In this document: one piece after another, positions 1 to 9,970 of the stretch | How positions within the stretch are numbered: the first letter of the stretch is position 1 | Layout of the letters: every line of letters starts with the position of its first letter | DNA from: Jannaschia sp. W003 | GTDB lineage: Bacteria; Pseudomonadota; Alphaproteobacteria; Rhodobacterales; Rhodobacteraceae | Assembly: GCF_025144335.1 (NCBI RefSeq) | Contig: NZ_CP083539.1 | Span: 2,357,501-2,421,500, forward strand | Length of the DNA: 64,000 nucleotides | Direction: 5' to 3' | The notes under the pieces: generated by a model | Told to the model about the DNA's origin: nothing | Database searches by the model: none | Seen by the model: only the letters and a program-made list of their open reading frames with translations | Made by a program: the position numbers and the translations under genes

Positions 1-391
1 CGCGACACGGGCCGCGATCCGGCCGCCTCCAGCACGCCGTAGAGGTCGCGCGCCCAGTGGATGTCGGCCGCGCCGGCCTCCGTCAGCGTCGTGATCTCCA
101 GCCCGTCGGGCAGCGCGCCGTCCCACGACGCACCGTCGGCGGTCACGCGCACGACCAGCGCGTCCACGCCGCCGAACACGTCCTCGCCCGCGGCGCCGTT
201 CGCCCCGGGCGCGGCGGCGTTGAACGGCGCCGGGTCGGTGTAGCGCCAGTACTCGTCGCGGCGATCGGGCAGGCCCACGGCCCGCACCCGCGCCAGCGCA
301 TCCTCGCGCGCGGCCCGCAGCCATCCGCCGCCCTCGGGCAGGGCGAGGCCGTCCAGCCGCGCCTCGGTCGCCTCTACCTTGCGCGGCAGCA

Positions 392-392
<1 letters not shown>
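1..392 (-). CDS. sufD: SufD, Fe-S cluster assembly subunit (5' part only)
   Basis: First 130 codons of a SufD-type subunit of the SUF Fe-S cluster scaffold; the gene runs off the window edge. In the SufBCD complex SufD pairs with SufB and binds the SufC ATPase, supporting iron entry and cluster assembly in the cytoplasm. The visible part carries the signature GLPDRRDEYWRYTDP at residues 40-54, typical of the SufD N-terminal helices. The ATG at 392 overlaps the sufC stop by one base (TGATG), so the gene is the coupled distal member of a cysteine desulfurase-sufB-sufC-sufD operon. The beta-helix core and C-terminus lie outside the window and cannot be checked. Confidence 0.9.
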
Positions 393-1147
<755 letters not shown>

Positions 1148-1198
1148 GTCGTCATCCTTCCCGCGCCCGGTGGCGCGTCCTGTCCTATGGGGCGGGCC

Positions 1199-2703
<1,505 letters not shown>

Positions 2704-2707
<4 letters not shown>

Positions 2708-3741
2708 GTCCGTCTCCTCGATCGCAGGCGCCGGAACGTGTCCACGAACCGTTCCGCCTGCCGTTCCGTCACGCCCGGCCCGAGACTGACGCGGATCGCG
2801 CAGTCGGCCTCGCCGGGCCCGTATCCCATCGCCCCCAGCACCGCGCTGGCGCGTACCTTGCCGCTGGAGCAGGCAGAGCCCGCCGAGACGGCGAAGCCCG
2901 CGAGGTCCAGCGCCATCACCTGGGTCTCGCCGCGCCATCCGGGGGTGACGAGGCAGAGGGTGTTGGGCAGCCGGGGCGATTCCTTTCCGACTAAAATAGT
3001 CGGACTATCCGCCCCCTCAAGACCTGTTTCTAGAAAAGTTCTAAGTTGGGCAACCCCGTCCCAGGCCCCCTCGGCCAGATCGCGCGCCGCCGCCTCGGCC
3101 GCCGCCCCGAAGCCGGCGATGGCGGCCACGTTCTCGGTGCCCGAGCGCCGCCCCATCTCCTGCCCGCCGCCGCGGATGTGCGCCTCGACCTCGAGCCCGC
3201 GCCGCAGCACCAGCGCGCCCACGCCCTTCGGCCCGCCGATCTTGTGCGAGGACACGAGTGCCATCTGGTTGCCCGACCAGTCGAACGCGAGGGGCAGCTT
3301 GCCGAATCCTTGCGTCCAGTCGCTGACGGCCACCCCCTCGGGCAGCCGCTGCACCACGCCGGTCTCGGAGTTGGCGACCTGCACCGCGCTGGCGGCCGGA
3401 TCATCGACCGCCACCGCCCCGCTCGGCGCCACGGCGAGCGACCCGTCGCCCCACGCCGCAACCGCCTCGTGCTCCACGGGCGCGGTACGCAGCCCCCGCC
3501 CCGCCATGGCGAGCGCGGCCGCCTCGGTCGCGCCCGACACGAACACCACGTCCGACCCGTCCGCGCCAAGGGCGGCCGCCACCTGCCGCCGCGCCCGCTC
3601 GACGATGGCCTTGGCCGCGCGTCCCTCGGCGTGGACCGACGAGGGGTTCCCCACCACGTCCATCGCCGCGATCATCGCCTCGCGCGCCTCGGGCCGCAGC
3701 GGCGCCGAGGCGTTCCAGTCCAGATAGACGCGTTCCACCAT
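2704..3741 (-). CDS. Cysteine desulfurase (NifS/IscS class), SUF operon
   Basis: PLP-dependent cysteine desulfurase that would supply sulfane sulfur to SufB. The 345-residue product is about 50 residues shorter than IscS. Key residues are visible: catalytic-type histidine in PVEHEAV (about 91), the PLP lysine in [10 protein letters not shown] (167) and the active-site cysteine in [10 protein letters not shown] (291), a class I (NifS/IscS) loop. Two in-frame ATGs exist, at 3747 and 3741; the AAGGG ribosome site lies 2 bases before the first and 8 before the second, so 3741 is preferred. It is first in the suf operon and overlaps sufB by four bases. Whether a second desulfurase (sufS) follows sufD cannot be seen. 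Confidence 0.92.
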
Positions 3742-3794
3742 CGTCATCGCCCTTAAACGTCAAGGGCGAGGCCCATCCAGCCCCGCCCCAAATC

Positions 3795-3849
3795 TTCGAT
3801 TCAAAAGTACCTTGGGGGAATCGCCGGAGGCGATGGGGGCAAAGCCCCC
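3795..3849 (-). terminator. Double hairpin between icd and the suf operon
   Basis: Two abutting perfect hairpins: GGGGGC-AAA-GCCCCC (3835-3849) and ATCGCC-GGA-GGCGAT (3820-3834). Read on the minus strand they follow the icd stop and are followed by a short T-containing stretch (TACTTTTGAA). The arrangement fits a terminator for icd that insulates the downstream suf operon. It also resembles the repeated intergenic hairpin modules known from Rhodobacterales genomes, so it may be a repeat family member rather than a dedicated terminator. Confidence 0.55.
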
Positions 3850-3861
3850 TCCCCGCTCGCC

Positions 3862-5070
3862 CTAGAGCGCCGCCTGCAGGTTCTCGTCGATCTTCTCCAG
3901 GAAGCCCATCGTGGTCAGCCACTTCTGGTCCGGCCCCACGAGGAGCGCGAGGTCCTTGGTCATGTGCCCCGACTCCACGGTGTCCACGATCACCTTCTCC
4001 AGCGTCTCCGCGAAGGTCTTCAGCCGCTCGTTGCCGTCCAGCTTGGCGCGGTGCTTGAGGCCCCCGGTCCAGGCGAAGATCGAGGCGATCGAGTTGGTCG
4101 ACGTCTCCTTGCCCGCCTGATGCTGGCGGTAGTGGCGCGTCACCGTGCCGTGGGCGGCCTCGGCCTCGACGATCTTGCCGTCCGGCGTCATCAGCTGCGA
4201 GGTCATCAGGCCCAGCGAGCCGAAGCCCTGCGCCACGGTGTCGGACTGCACGTCGCCGTCGTAGTTCTTGCAGGCCCAGACGTAGCCGCCCGACCACTTC
4301 ATCGCGGCGGCCACCATGTCGTCGATCAGGCGGTGCTCGTAGGTCAGGCCGCGCTTGTCGAACTCGGCCTTGAACTCGGCCTCGAAGATTTCCTGGAAGA
4401 TGTCCTTGAAGCGCCCGTCGTAGGCTTTCAGGATCGTGTTCTTGGTGGACAGGTAGACCGGGTAGTTCCGGGCCAGGCCGTAGTTCAGCGAGGCGCGCGC
4501 GAAGTCGCGGATCGAGTCGTCCAGGTTGTACATCGCCATGGTGACGCCGGCGCCCGGCGCGTCGAACACCTCGTGCTCGATGGTCTCGCCGTCCTCGCCC
4601 ACGAACTTGATCGTCAGCTTGCCCTTGCCCGGGAAACGGAAGTCGGTGGCGCGATACTGGTCGCCGAAGGCGTGGCGGCCGACGATGATCGGCTGGGTCC
4701 AGCCCGGCACGAGGCGCGGCACGTTCGAGCAGATGATCGGCTCGCGGAAGATCACGCCGCCCAGGATGTTGCGGATGGTGCCGTTGGGCGAGCGGTACAT
4801 GCGCTTGAGCCCGAACTCCTCGACGCGGGCCTCGTCGGGGGTGATCGTGGCGCACTTCACGCCGACGCCGACCTCCTTGATCTTCTCGGCGGCATCGACG
4901 GTGATCTGGTCGTCGGTCTCGTCGCGCGCCTCGATGCCGAGGTCGTAGTAGAGAAGGTCGATGTCGAGATAGGGCAGGATCAGCTTCTGCTTGATGAAGT
5001 CCCAGATGATGCGGGTCATCTCGTCGCCGTCGAGCTCGACGACCGGGTTCTCTACCTTGATCTTGGACAT
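3862..5070 (-). CDS. icd: NADP-dependent isocitrate dehydrogenase
   Basis: Cytosolic TCA-cycle enzyme converting isocitrate to 2-oxoglutarate and CO2 with reduction of NADP. At 402 residues it is the homodimeric eukaryote-like (subfamily II) enzyme common in alphaproteobacteria, not the E. coli type. Visible hallmarks are [10 protein letters not shown] near residues 11-20, the phosphate/isocitrate loop SPNGTIRN at 94-101, and the C-terminal [12 protein letters not shown] segment of the cofactor pocket. The ATG at 5070 opens [11 protein letters not shown], the usual start; earlier codons in the frame lack family similarity. It is monocistronic by context, with a double hairpin after it and a divergent VOC gene before it. 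Confidence 0.97.
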   Translation of the reverse strand: MSKIKVENPVVELDGDEMTRIIWDFIKQKLILPYLDIDLLYYDLGIEARDETDDQITVDAAEKIKEVGVGVKCATITPDEARVEEFGLKRMYRSPNGTIRNILGGVIFREPIICSNVPRLVPGWTQPIIVGRHAFGDQYRATDFRFPGKGKLTIKFVGEDGETIEHEVFDAPGAGVTMAMYNLDDSIRDFARASLNYGLARNYPVYLSTKNTILKAYDGRFKDIFQEIFEAEFKAEFDKRGLTYEHRLIDDMVAAAMKWSGGYVWACKNYDGDVQSDTVAQGFGSLGLMTSQLMTPDGKIVEAEAAHGTVTRHYRQHQAGKETSTNSIASIFAWTGGLKHRAKLDGNERLKTFAETLEKVIVDTVESGHMTKDLALLVGPDQKWLTTMGFLEKIDENLQAAL

Positions 5071-5218
5071 GCTGGGCCTCCGCCGGATGGGTTCGCGGCG
5101 CCCATAGCGCAGGCAGGCGGCGGGGGCCAGCGGTATGCGGCGGCATACCGAGGCGCGCACCGCGCCCGTGCGCCGGTGCGGAATTGCGATGCGCCGCCGC
5201 CGGGCGCAGGTCGCGGAC

Positions 5219-5713
5219 ATGGAACGGCACCCCACACACCCCGCCCCCCGCGTCGGCCACGTCCACCTGCGCGTCTCGGACCTGGATCGCGCGGTCGCCT
5301 TCTACCGCGACGCCCTCGGGCTCGAGGAGCAGCAGCGCTTCGGCACCGGCGCGGCGTTCCTCGGCTGGGACGGCTACCACCACCACGTCGCGCTCAACAC
5401 GTGGGATTCGCTGGGGGGCACGCCGCCGCCGCGCGGGCACACGGGCCTCTTCCACGCGGCCTTCCTCTACCCCGACCGGGCCGCCCTGGGCGCGGCGGTG
5501 CGCCGAGTGCTGGAGGCGGGGATCGAACTGACCGGCGCCGCCGACCACGGCGTCAGCGAGGCGGTCTACTTCGACGACCCCGATGGCAACGGGATCGAGC
5601 TCTACCGCGACCGCCCGCCTGCCGACTGGCCGCGGGACGCGCGGGGGATGCTCGCGATGGGCAACGCGCCTCTCGACGTGGCAGCTCTGGTGCGCGACGC
5701 GGGCCGCCCCTGA
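5219..5713 (+). CDS. VOC-family protein (glyoxalase/extradiol dioxygenase fold)
   Basis: A 164-residue single vicinal-oxygen-chelate protein. The first beta-alpha-beta module starts at [20 protein letters not shown] (residues 14-33) and the second ends with [14 protein letters not shown] (about 118-131), whose glutamate is a usual metal ligand. The histidine in HVHL and the HHHVALNTW segment fit a metal-binding VOC enzyme of the CatE-like group, in which ring-cleaving dioxygenases occur, but the substrate is not readable from the sequence. The ATG at 5219 was taken because the family motif begins shortly after it. It is divergent from icd and stands alone. Confidence 0.85.
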   Translation: MERHPTHPAPRVGHVHLRVSDLDRAVAFYRDALGLEEQQRFGTGAAFLGWDGYHHHVALNTWDSLGGTPPPRGHTGLFHAAFLYPDRAALGAAVRRVLEAGIELTGAADHGVSEAVYFDDPDGNGIELYRDRPPADWPRDARGMLAMGNAPLDVAALVRDAGRP

Positions 5714-5722
5714 GGGCGGCCC
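5701..5722. terminator. Hairpin between convergent genes
   Basis: A perfect 9-bp inverted repeat, GGGCCGCCC-CTGA-GGGCGGCCC, in which the loop contains the TGA stop of the VOC gene. It lies between two convergent genes and could terminate both directions, although no T-run follows on either side. Confidence 0.5.
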
Positions 5723-5733
5723 GGCGCATGGGC

Positions 5734-6153
5734 CTACTGGGCGGTGACGACCGTCATCACCAGCTCGCCGTCGACCTTGTAGGGGCCGTCCTCGGTGGCG
5801 CCAAGGGTGTACTCGAACACGCCGGTCTCGTTGCCCATCGCCTCGGTGTGCACCATCAGCATGAGCATGTCGCCCGCGGCCACGTCCTCCTGCAGGATGG
5901 CGGCAACGTCGGTGTTCTCGCCCGCGCGCAGGGGCGCGTAGCCGACCACCGGGCCGGGCTTCATCTCAGCGTCGGTGCGGTGCACCACCAGCCAGCCGTT
6001 CTCGGTGGCGGCGATCTTGTCGGCCGACACGACGCCGTTCGACACCGACTGGTCCATCGCCTCGACCATCGGGGTCATGGCGGTGTGGGCATCGGCGAAG
6101 GCCGCGCCGGCGGACAGCGCGGTGGCGGCGAGGGCGAGCGAAAGGGTACGCAT
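5734..6153 (-). CDS. Secreted DUF7282-like protein
   Basis: A 139-residue protein with a clear Sec signal peptide (residues 1-20, cleavage after AFA). The mature part contains the pattern DQSVSNGVVSADKIAATENG followed by GWLVVHRTDA and PVVGYAPLRAG, which matches the DUF7282 domain found in exported proteins of bacteria and archaea; no biochemical role is established. It is acidic and Met-rich near the end (AGDMLMLMVHTEAMG). A good AGGAGA ribosome site precedes the ATG. It is convergent with the VOC gene and lies 110 bp downstream of the small gene ending at 6264, probably transcribed on its own. Confidence 0.75.
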   Translation of the reverse strand: MRTLSLALAATALSAGAAFADAHTAMTPMVEAMDQSVSNGVVSADKIAATENGWLVVHRTDAEMKPGPVVGYAPLRAGENTDVAAILQEDVAAGDMLMLMVHTEAMGNETGVFEYTLGATEDGPYKVDGELVMTVVTAQ

Positions 6154-6263
6154 GAAGAATCTCCTGTTGAACGGCAGGTTCGTCCTGCTCGCCCCCAGAC
6201 ACGGGAGGATCTGCGCGAAGTTGCACCGCCGCGCCCCACGATCACGGAAACGTCATCCGCCGC

Positions 6264-6500
6264 CTAGCCGGCCGCGTCCCCGCCGCTGTGCTCCTTCACA
6301 CGCCGCGCCAGGAGGCGCTGCGCCCGGATCGCGGCGCGCTGCACGCGCACGGAGGTGATGAACGCCTCCTGCAGCGTCTGCGAGCTGTCGCCCATGCTCT
6401 GGGCCAGCACCGAGATCACGTCCTCGTCGCCGGTCCGCTCCACGTGGCGGATCGCCTCGGCGGCGATCTGGTCGGCAAGCTTCTCGGCGAGGCGCGACAC
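6264..6500 (-). CDS. Small conserved-type protein after the hydrolase (unknown function)
   Basis: A 78-residue helical protein with a GTG start (6500), three bases after the stop of the alpha/beta hydrolase, so the two are almost certainly co-transcribed. The sequence is rich in charged and alanine residues with heptad-like spacing (residues 1-70 predicted alpha-helical by eye) and a basic C-terminal third (RAAIRAQRLLARRVKEH). No family was recognised. No signal peptide or membrane segment is seen. The tight coupling to a hydrolase next to iscR is the only functional hint. Confidence 0.65.
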   Translation of the reverse strand: MSRLAEKLADQIAAEAIRHVERTGDEDVISVLAQSMGDSSQTLQEAFITSVRVQRAAIRAQRLLARRVKEHSGGDAAG

Positions 6501-6503
6501 GGG

Positions 6504-7157
6504 TCAGCGCGAGGTTTCGGTGAGGCGGCGGGACACGTAGCCCTTCACGCTCTCGATCATCGGGTCCATGTGCGGGTCCTCAAAGAAGTGCCCCGCGCCC
6601 TCCACCTCCTCGTGGGTGATGGTGATGCCCTTCTGCTCGTGCAGCTTCGACACCAGCGCGCGGGTGTCCGCGGGCGGCGCCACGCGGTCGGCCAGCCCGT
6701 TGATCATCAGCCCCGAGGCCGGGCACGGCGCGAGGAAGCTGAAGTCGTAGCGGTCCGCGGGCGGCGACACCGACACGAAGCCGGTGATCTCCGGGCGCCG
6801 CATCAGCAGCTGCATCCCGATCCACGCCCCGAAGCTGAAGCCCGCCACCCAGCAGTGCTTCGAGTTCGGGTTCATGGACTGCAGGTAGTCCAGCGCCGAG
6901 GCCGCGTCCGACAGCTCGCCGATGCCCTGGTCGTACTCACCCTGGCTGCGCCCCACGCCGCGGAAGTTGAACCGCAGCACCGTGAAGCCGATCTCCTGGA
7001 ACGCGTAGTGAAGGTTGTAGACGACCCGGTTGTTCATGGTCCCGCCGAACTGCGGGTGCGGGTGCAGGATGATCGCGATCGGCGCGTCCTTGACCTTCTG
7101 GGGATGGTAGCGCCCCTCGAGCCGGCCCTCGGGCCCCGGGAAGATCACCTCTGGCAT
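6504..7157 (-). CDS. Alpha/beta hydrolase next to iscR
   Basis: A 217-residue cytoplasmic alpha/beta hydrolase. The oxyanion-side motif HPHPQFGGTMNN lies near residues 32-43, the nucleophile elbow GFSFGAW (about residues 114-120) carries the serine, the acid is in NGLADRVAPP and the histidine in GAGHFF, so a complete triad is present. This subgroup (HPHP...GFSFGA) is common in alphaproteobacteria and is often found beside iscR/suf genes; the substrate is unknown. The ATG at 7157 is preceded by AAGGGGG at suitable spacing. It is divergent from iscR and followed after three bases by a small unknown gene. Confidence 0.85.
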   Translation of the reverse strand: MPEVIFPGPEGRLEGRYHPQKVKDAPIAIILHPHPQFGGTMNNRVVYNLHYAFQEIGFTVLRFNFRGVGRSQGEYDQGIGELSDAASALDYLQSMNPNSKHCWVAGFSFGAWIGMQLLMRRPEITGFVSVSPPADRYDFSFLAPCPASGLMINGLADRVAPPADTRALVSKLHEQKGITITHEEVEGAGHFFEDPHMDPMIESVKGYVSRRLTETSR

Positions 7158-7245
7158 CGTCGCCCCCTTGCTGCGCGCGTGCGCGGACAGGTATCCGGGG
7201 CACCGCGGCCCGTCAACGCGCGGCCGGGAAACGATGGGGGGCGCC

Positions 7246-7701
7246 ATGAAGCTCAGCACCAAGGGACGCTACGCGATGGTCGCCCTGGTGGACCTCGCCA
7301 CCCACGAGGGCCGCGTGCCCCTCGCCGAGGTGTCGCGCCGCCAGGACGTCTCGCTCCCCTACCTCGAGCAGCTCTTCGTCAAGCTCCGCCGCGCCGGCCT
7401 GGTCGAGAGCGCGCGCGGCCCCGGCGGCGGCTACCGCCTCGCCCGCCCCGCCTCCGAGATCCGGGTCGCCGACATCCTCGCCGCCGTGGACGAGACCGTC
7501 AGCGCCATGCACAAGGGCGCCGCCATGTCGGGCGCCCAGTCGGGCAGCCGCGCGCAGTCCATGACCAACCGCCTGTGGGAGTCGCTCTCGGCCCACGTCT
7601 ACGTGTTCCTGCACCAGACCCGCCTCTCGGACGTGGTGGGCAACGACCTGACGCCCTGCCCCGCGGTGCCCTCGCTGTTCGAGGTGGTGGACGAGGACTG
7701 A
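7246..7701 (+). CDS. iscR: IscR-type Rrf2 transcriptional regulator with one cysteine
   Basis: A 151-residue Rrf2-family regulator. The winged helix spans residues 1-75 (KLSTKGRYAMVALVDLA, LPYLEQLF, GPGGGYRLARP). The three-cysteine cluster site of E. coli IscR is absent: residues 88-105 have no cysteine, and the only one is C138 in DLTPCPAVP. This matches the Rhodobacterales IscR subgroup, where the Rhodobacter sphaeroides protein binds an Fe-S cluster with unusual ligation and represses Fe-S genes. The ATG at 7246 was preferred over the GTG/ATG codons upstream because KLSTKGRYA is the conserved start. It is divergent from the hydrolase and separated from the suf operon by about 3.5 kb. Confidence 0.9.
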   Translation: MKLSTKGRYAMVALVDLATHEGRVPLAEVSRRQDVSLPYLEQLFVKLRRAGLVESARGPGGGYRLARPASEIRVADILAAVDETVSAMHKGAAMSGAQSGSRAQSMTNRLWESLSAHVYVFLHQTRLSDVVGNDLTPCPAVPSLFEVVDED

Positions 7702-7723
7702 GCGCGCAACGGCGCCCCCCGCC

Positions 7724-7748
7724 CGCGCCCCGCTGGACCCGGGGCGCG
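7724..7748 (+). terminator. GC-rich hairpin after iscR
   Basis: A perfect 9-bp stem CGCGCCCCG / CGGGGCGCG with a 7-base loop, 22 bases after the iscR stop. No T-run follows, so it is a possible terminator only. Confidence 0.4.
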
Positions 7749-7786
7749 ATCCCTGCCACCCGGGGGCGCCTTCCGGAGTCCCGCCC

Positions 7787-8116
7787 ATGCCCTGGTTCCT
7801 GCTCGTCCTCGCCATCGCCACGGAAGTCGTCGGCACCACCGCGCTCAAGGCCTCCGACGGCTTCACCCGCCTCTGGCCTTCCCTCCTGGTCGTCGTCGGC
7901 TACGGCGCGTCGTTCTACCTCCTCGCCCTCGCCCTCCGGGTCATCCCCGTGGGCATCGCCTACGCGATCTGGTCGGGCCTCGGCATCGTGTTCATCGCCG
8001 CCATCGGCTGGTTCGCCTTCGGCCAGCGCCTCGACGCCGGGGCGGTCGCCGGGATGACGCTGATCGTGGCCGGGATCGTGGTCATGCAGCTCTTCTCGGG
8101 CACCGCCTCGCACTGA
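7787..8116 (+). CDS. emrE: EmrE-like small multidrug resistance exporter
   Basis: A 109-residue SMR-family protein with four membrane helices, working as a dual-topology dimer that exchanges protons for lipophilic cations. The essential membrane glutamate is present at residue 13 (IATEVVGTTALK), and the EmrE signatures GFTRLWPS (about 25-32) and GIAYAIWSGLGIV (about 55-67) are conserved, which places it with the multidrug exporters rather than the guanidinium exporter Gdx/SugE. It follows iscR by 85 bp with a hairpin between them and is probably independently expressed. Substrate range cannot be read from sequence. Confidence 0.9.
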   Translation: MPWFLLVLAIATEVVGTTALKASDGFTRLWPSLLVVVGYGASFYLLALALRVIPVGIAYAIWSGLGIVFIAAIGWFAFGQRLDAGAVAGMTLIVAGIVVMQLFSGTASH

Positions 8117-8135
8117 CCGGGGGCGCCTCTCGGTA

Positions 8136-8176
8136 TGCACGGGGGGTGTACGGGGGGTGCACGGGGGGCGCCCCCT
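8136..8176. repeat. Three tandem 11-bp G6 repeats plus a GC palindrome
   Basis: Three consecutive 11-bp units TGCACGGGGGG, TGTACGGGGGG, TGCACGGGGGG (8136-8168), ending in the 12-bp palindrome GGGGGCGCCCCC (8164-8175). With an additional G-run just upstream (about 8119-8123), four G-tracts are present on the plus strand, which could form a G-quadruplex. It lies in the 112-bp gap between emrE and the sitABCD-type operon, directly before the candidate operator. Function is not known. Confidence 0.6.
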
Positions 8177-8187
8177 TGTCGAGGCCC

Positions 8188-8212
8188 CTAGTTGCGACTA
8201 GCTCGCAACTAG
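8188..8212. promoter_or_regulatory. Perfect 25-bp palindromic operator before the metal ABC transporter
   Basis: Ten-base arms CTAGTTGCGA and TCGCAACTAG flank the five-base centre CTAGC without any mismatch, ending 16 bases before the ATG of the metal-binding protein. The inner pattern TTGCGA-N5-TCGCAA resembles operators of the Fur/Mur family known upstream of manganese and iron uptake genes in alphaproteobacteria. The position overlaps or follows the expected promoter, fitting repression by metal-loaded regulator. Which regulator (Mur/Fur, MntR or Zur) binds is inferred, not shown. Confidence 0.7.
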
Positions 8213-8228
8213 CCCAACCGGAGCATCC

Positions 8229-9104
8229 ATGCGCCTCGCCGTCATTCTCGCCGCCGCCCTCGGCCTCGCCACGCCCGCCGCGGCGGCCGACTTCAAGGTC
8301 GCCACCACCTTCACGGTGATCGCCGACATGGCCCGCAACGTCGCCGGCGACGCCGCCGAGGTTGTCTCGATCACCCGCCCCGGCGCCGAGGTCCACGGCT
8401 ACCAGCCCACCCCCCGCGACATCCTCGGCGTGCGCGACGCGGACCTCGTCCTGTGGAACGGCCTGAACCTGGAGCTATGGTTCGAGCAGTTCTTCCGCAA
8501 CCTTCGGGACGTGCCCCAAGCCGTTATTTCCGAAGGCATCGAGCCGCTCGCCATCACGGGGGGCACCTATGACGGCCTCCCCAACCCCCACGCCTGGATG
8601 GGTCTCGACAACGCGCTGGTGTACGTCGACAACATCGCCGCCGCGCTGGCCGAGCACGACCCCGACAACGCCGAGGCCTACCGTGCCAACGCCGAGACCT
8701 ACAAGGCCGAGATCGCCGCCACCATCGGCCCCCTCCGCGACGCCATCCGCGCCCTGCCCGAGGAGGACCGTTGGCTCGTCACCTCCGAGGGCGCCTTCAG
8801 CTACCTCGCCCGAGACTACGGCCTGCGCGAGCTATTCCTCTGGCCCATCAACAGCGACGTGCAGGGCACCCCCCAGCAGGTCCGCGCAGTGATCGACGCC
8901 GTAAGATCGAACGATATCAAGGCGGTGTTCAGCGAGTCCACCATCTCGCCGGACGCCGCGATGCAGGTCGCGCGCGAGACCGAAGCCGAGTACGCGGGCG
9001 TCCTCTACGTCGACTCCCTGTCCGAGGCGGATGGCCCCGTGCCCACCTACCTCGACCTCCTGCGCGTCACCTCCGAGACCATCCTCGCGGGCCTCTCGCG
9101 ATGA
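8229..9104 (+). CDS. sitA: Metal ABC transporter substrate-binding protein (Mn/Fe type)
   Basis: Periplasmic cluster A-I metal-binding protein (291 residues) with a signal peptide ending at AAAA near residue 20. The expected four metal ligands are visible: H56 in EVHGYQPTP, H121 in NPHAWM, E187 in TSEGAFSYL and D262 in VDSL. The His-His-Glu-Asp set and the absence of a His/Asp-rich loop favour manganese or ferrous iron over zinc. The ATG at 8229 has GGAG five bases upstream and a perfect palindrome just before it. The gene overlaps the ATPase gene by ATGA, making it first in sitABCD. Zinc cannot be excluded without binding data. Confidence 0.92.
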   Translation: MRLAVILAAALGLATPAAAADFKVATTFTVIADMARNVAGDAAEVVSITRPGAEVHGYQPTPRDILGVRDADLVLWNGLNLELWFEQFFRNLRDVPQAVISEGIEPLAITGGTYDGLPNPHAWMGLDNALVYVDNIAAALAEHDPDNAEAYRANAETYKAEIAATIGPLRDAIRALPEEDRWLVTSEGAFSYLARDYGLRELFLWPINSDVQGTPQQVRAVIDAVRSNDIKAVFSESTISPDAAMQVARETEAEYAGVLYVDSLSEADGPVPTYLDLLRVTSETILAGLSR

Positions 9105-9934
9105 GCGAGGGCATCGACGCCCGCGGCCTCACGGTCACCTATCCCGGCGGCGTCACCGCGCTGCGCGACGCCACCTTCACCCTGCCCACCGGCACCATCG
9201 CCGGCCTCGTCGGCGTGAACGGCGCCGGAAAGTCTACGCTCTTCAAGGCGTTGATGGGCTTCCTTCCGGTGCGCGAGGGCTCCGTCACCATGCTCGGCCG
9301 CTCGGTCGCACAGGCGCTCAAGGAGAACCTCGTCGCCTACGTCCCCCAGGCTGAGGAGGTGGACTGGAGCTTTCCGGTCCTCGTCCGCGACGTGGTGATG
9401 ATGGGCCGCCAGGGCCGCATGGGCCTCCTGCGCCGCCCTTCCGAGGCCGACCGCCGCGCCGTCGCAGCCGCCCTCGCCCGCGTCTCGATGACGGACTATG
9501 CGAGCCGCCAGATCGGCCAGCTCTCGGGCGGCCAGAAGAAGCGCGTCTTCCTCGCCCGCGCGCTCGCACAGGAGGGCCGGGTGATCCTGCTCGACGAGCC
9601 CTTCACCGGCGTCGACGTCAAGACCGAGGAGGCGATCGTCAAGCTTCTCAAGGAGATGCGCGACGAAGGTCGCGTGATGCTCGTCTCCACTCACAACCTC
9701 GGCTCGGTTCCCGAGTTCTGCGACCGCGTGGTGCTGGTGAAGGGCACCGTGCTCGCCGCCGGCCCCACCGACGAAGTGTTCACCGCCGCCAACCTCAAGC
9801 GCGCCTTCGGCGGCGTCCTGCGCCGCTACGACCTCGGCGGCGCCGACCTCCACGACGACGACGACGCCCGCCGCGTCACCGTGCTGACCGACGACGAGCG
9901 GCCCTTCGTGATCTACGGCGACCGCGATGAGTGA
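9101..9934 (+). CDS. sitB: Metal ABC transporter ATP-binding protein
   Basis: The 277-residue cytoplasmic ATPase of the metal importer. It shows Walker A GVNGAGKST at residues 38-46, a Q-loop in YVPQAEEVDW (about 83), the signature LSGGQKKR at 141-148 and Walker B LLDEPF at 163-168, followed by the switch histidine in STHN. VDWSFPVLVRDVVMMGR is characteristic of the Sit/Mnt/Znu ATPases. The C-terminal 30 residues are rich in aspartate (GGADLHDDDDARR), an acidic tail whose meaning is unknown. The start overlaps the sitA stop by four bases, indicating translational coupling. Confidence 0.94.
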   Translation: MSEGIDARGLTVTYPGGVTALRDATFTLPTGTIAGLVGVNGAGKSTLFKALMGFLPVREGSVTMLGRSVAQALKENLVAYVPQAEEVDWSFPVLVRDVVMMGRQGRMGLLRRPSEADRRAVAAALARVSMTDYASRQIGQLSGGQKKRVFLARALAQEGRVILLDEPFTGVDVKTEEAIVKLLKEMRDEGRVMLVSTHNLGSVPEFCDRVVLVKGTVLAAGPTDEVFTAANLKRAFGGVLRRYDLGGADLHDDDDARRVTVLTDDERPFVIYGDRDE

Positions 9935-9970
9935 CGCACCCGCGCGGCTTGAAGATCGGTCCGCAACACC

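Noticed and set aside
8136..8168. CRISPR-like repeat
   Set aside because: Units are 11 bp and directly abutting, with no spacers and no cas genes.
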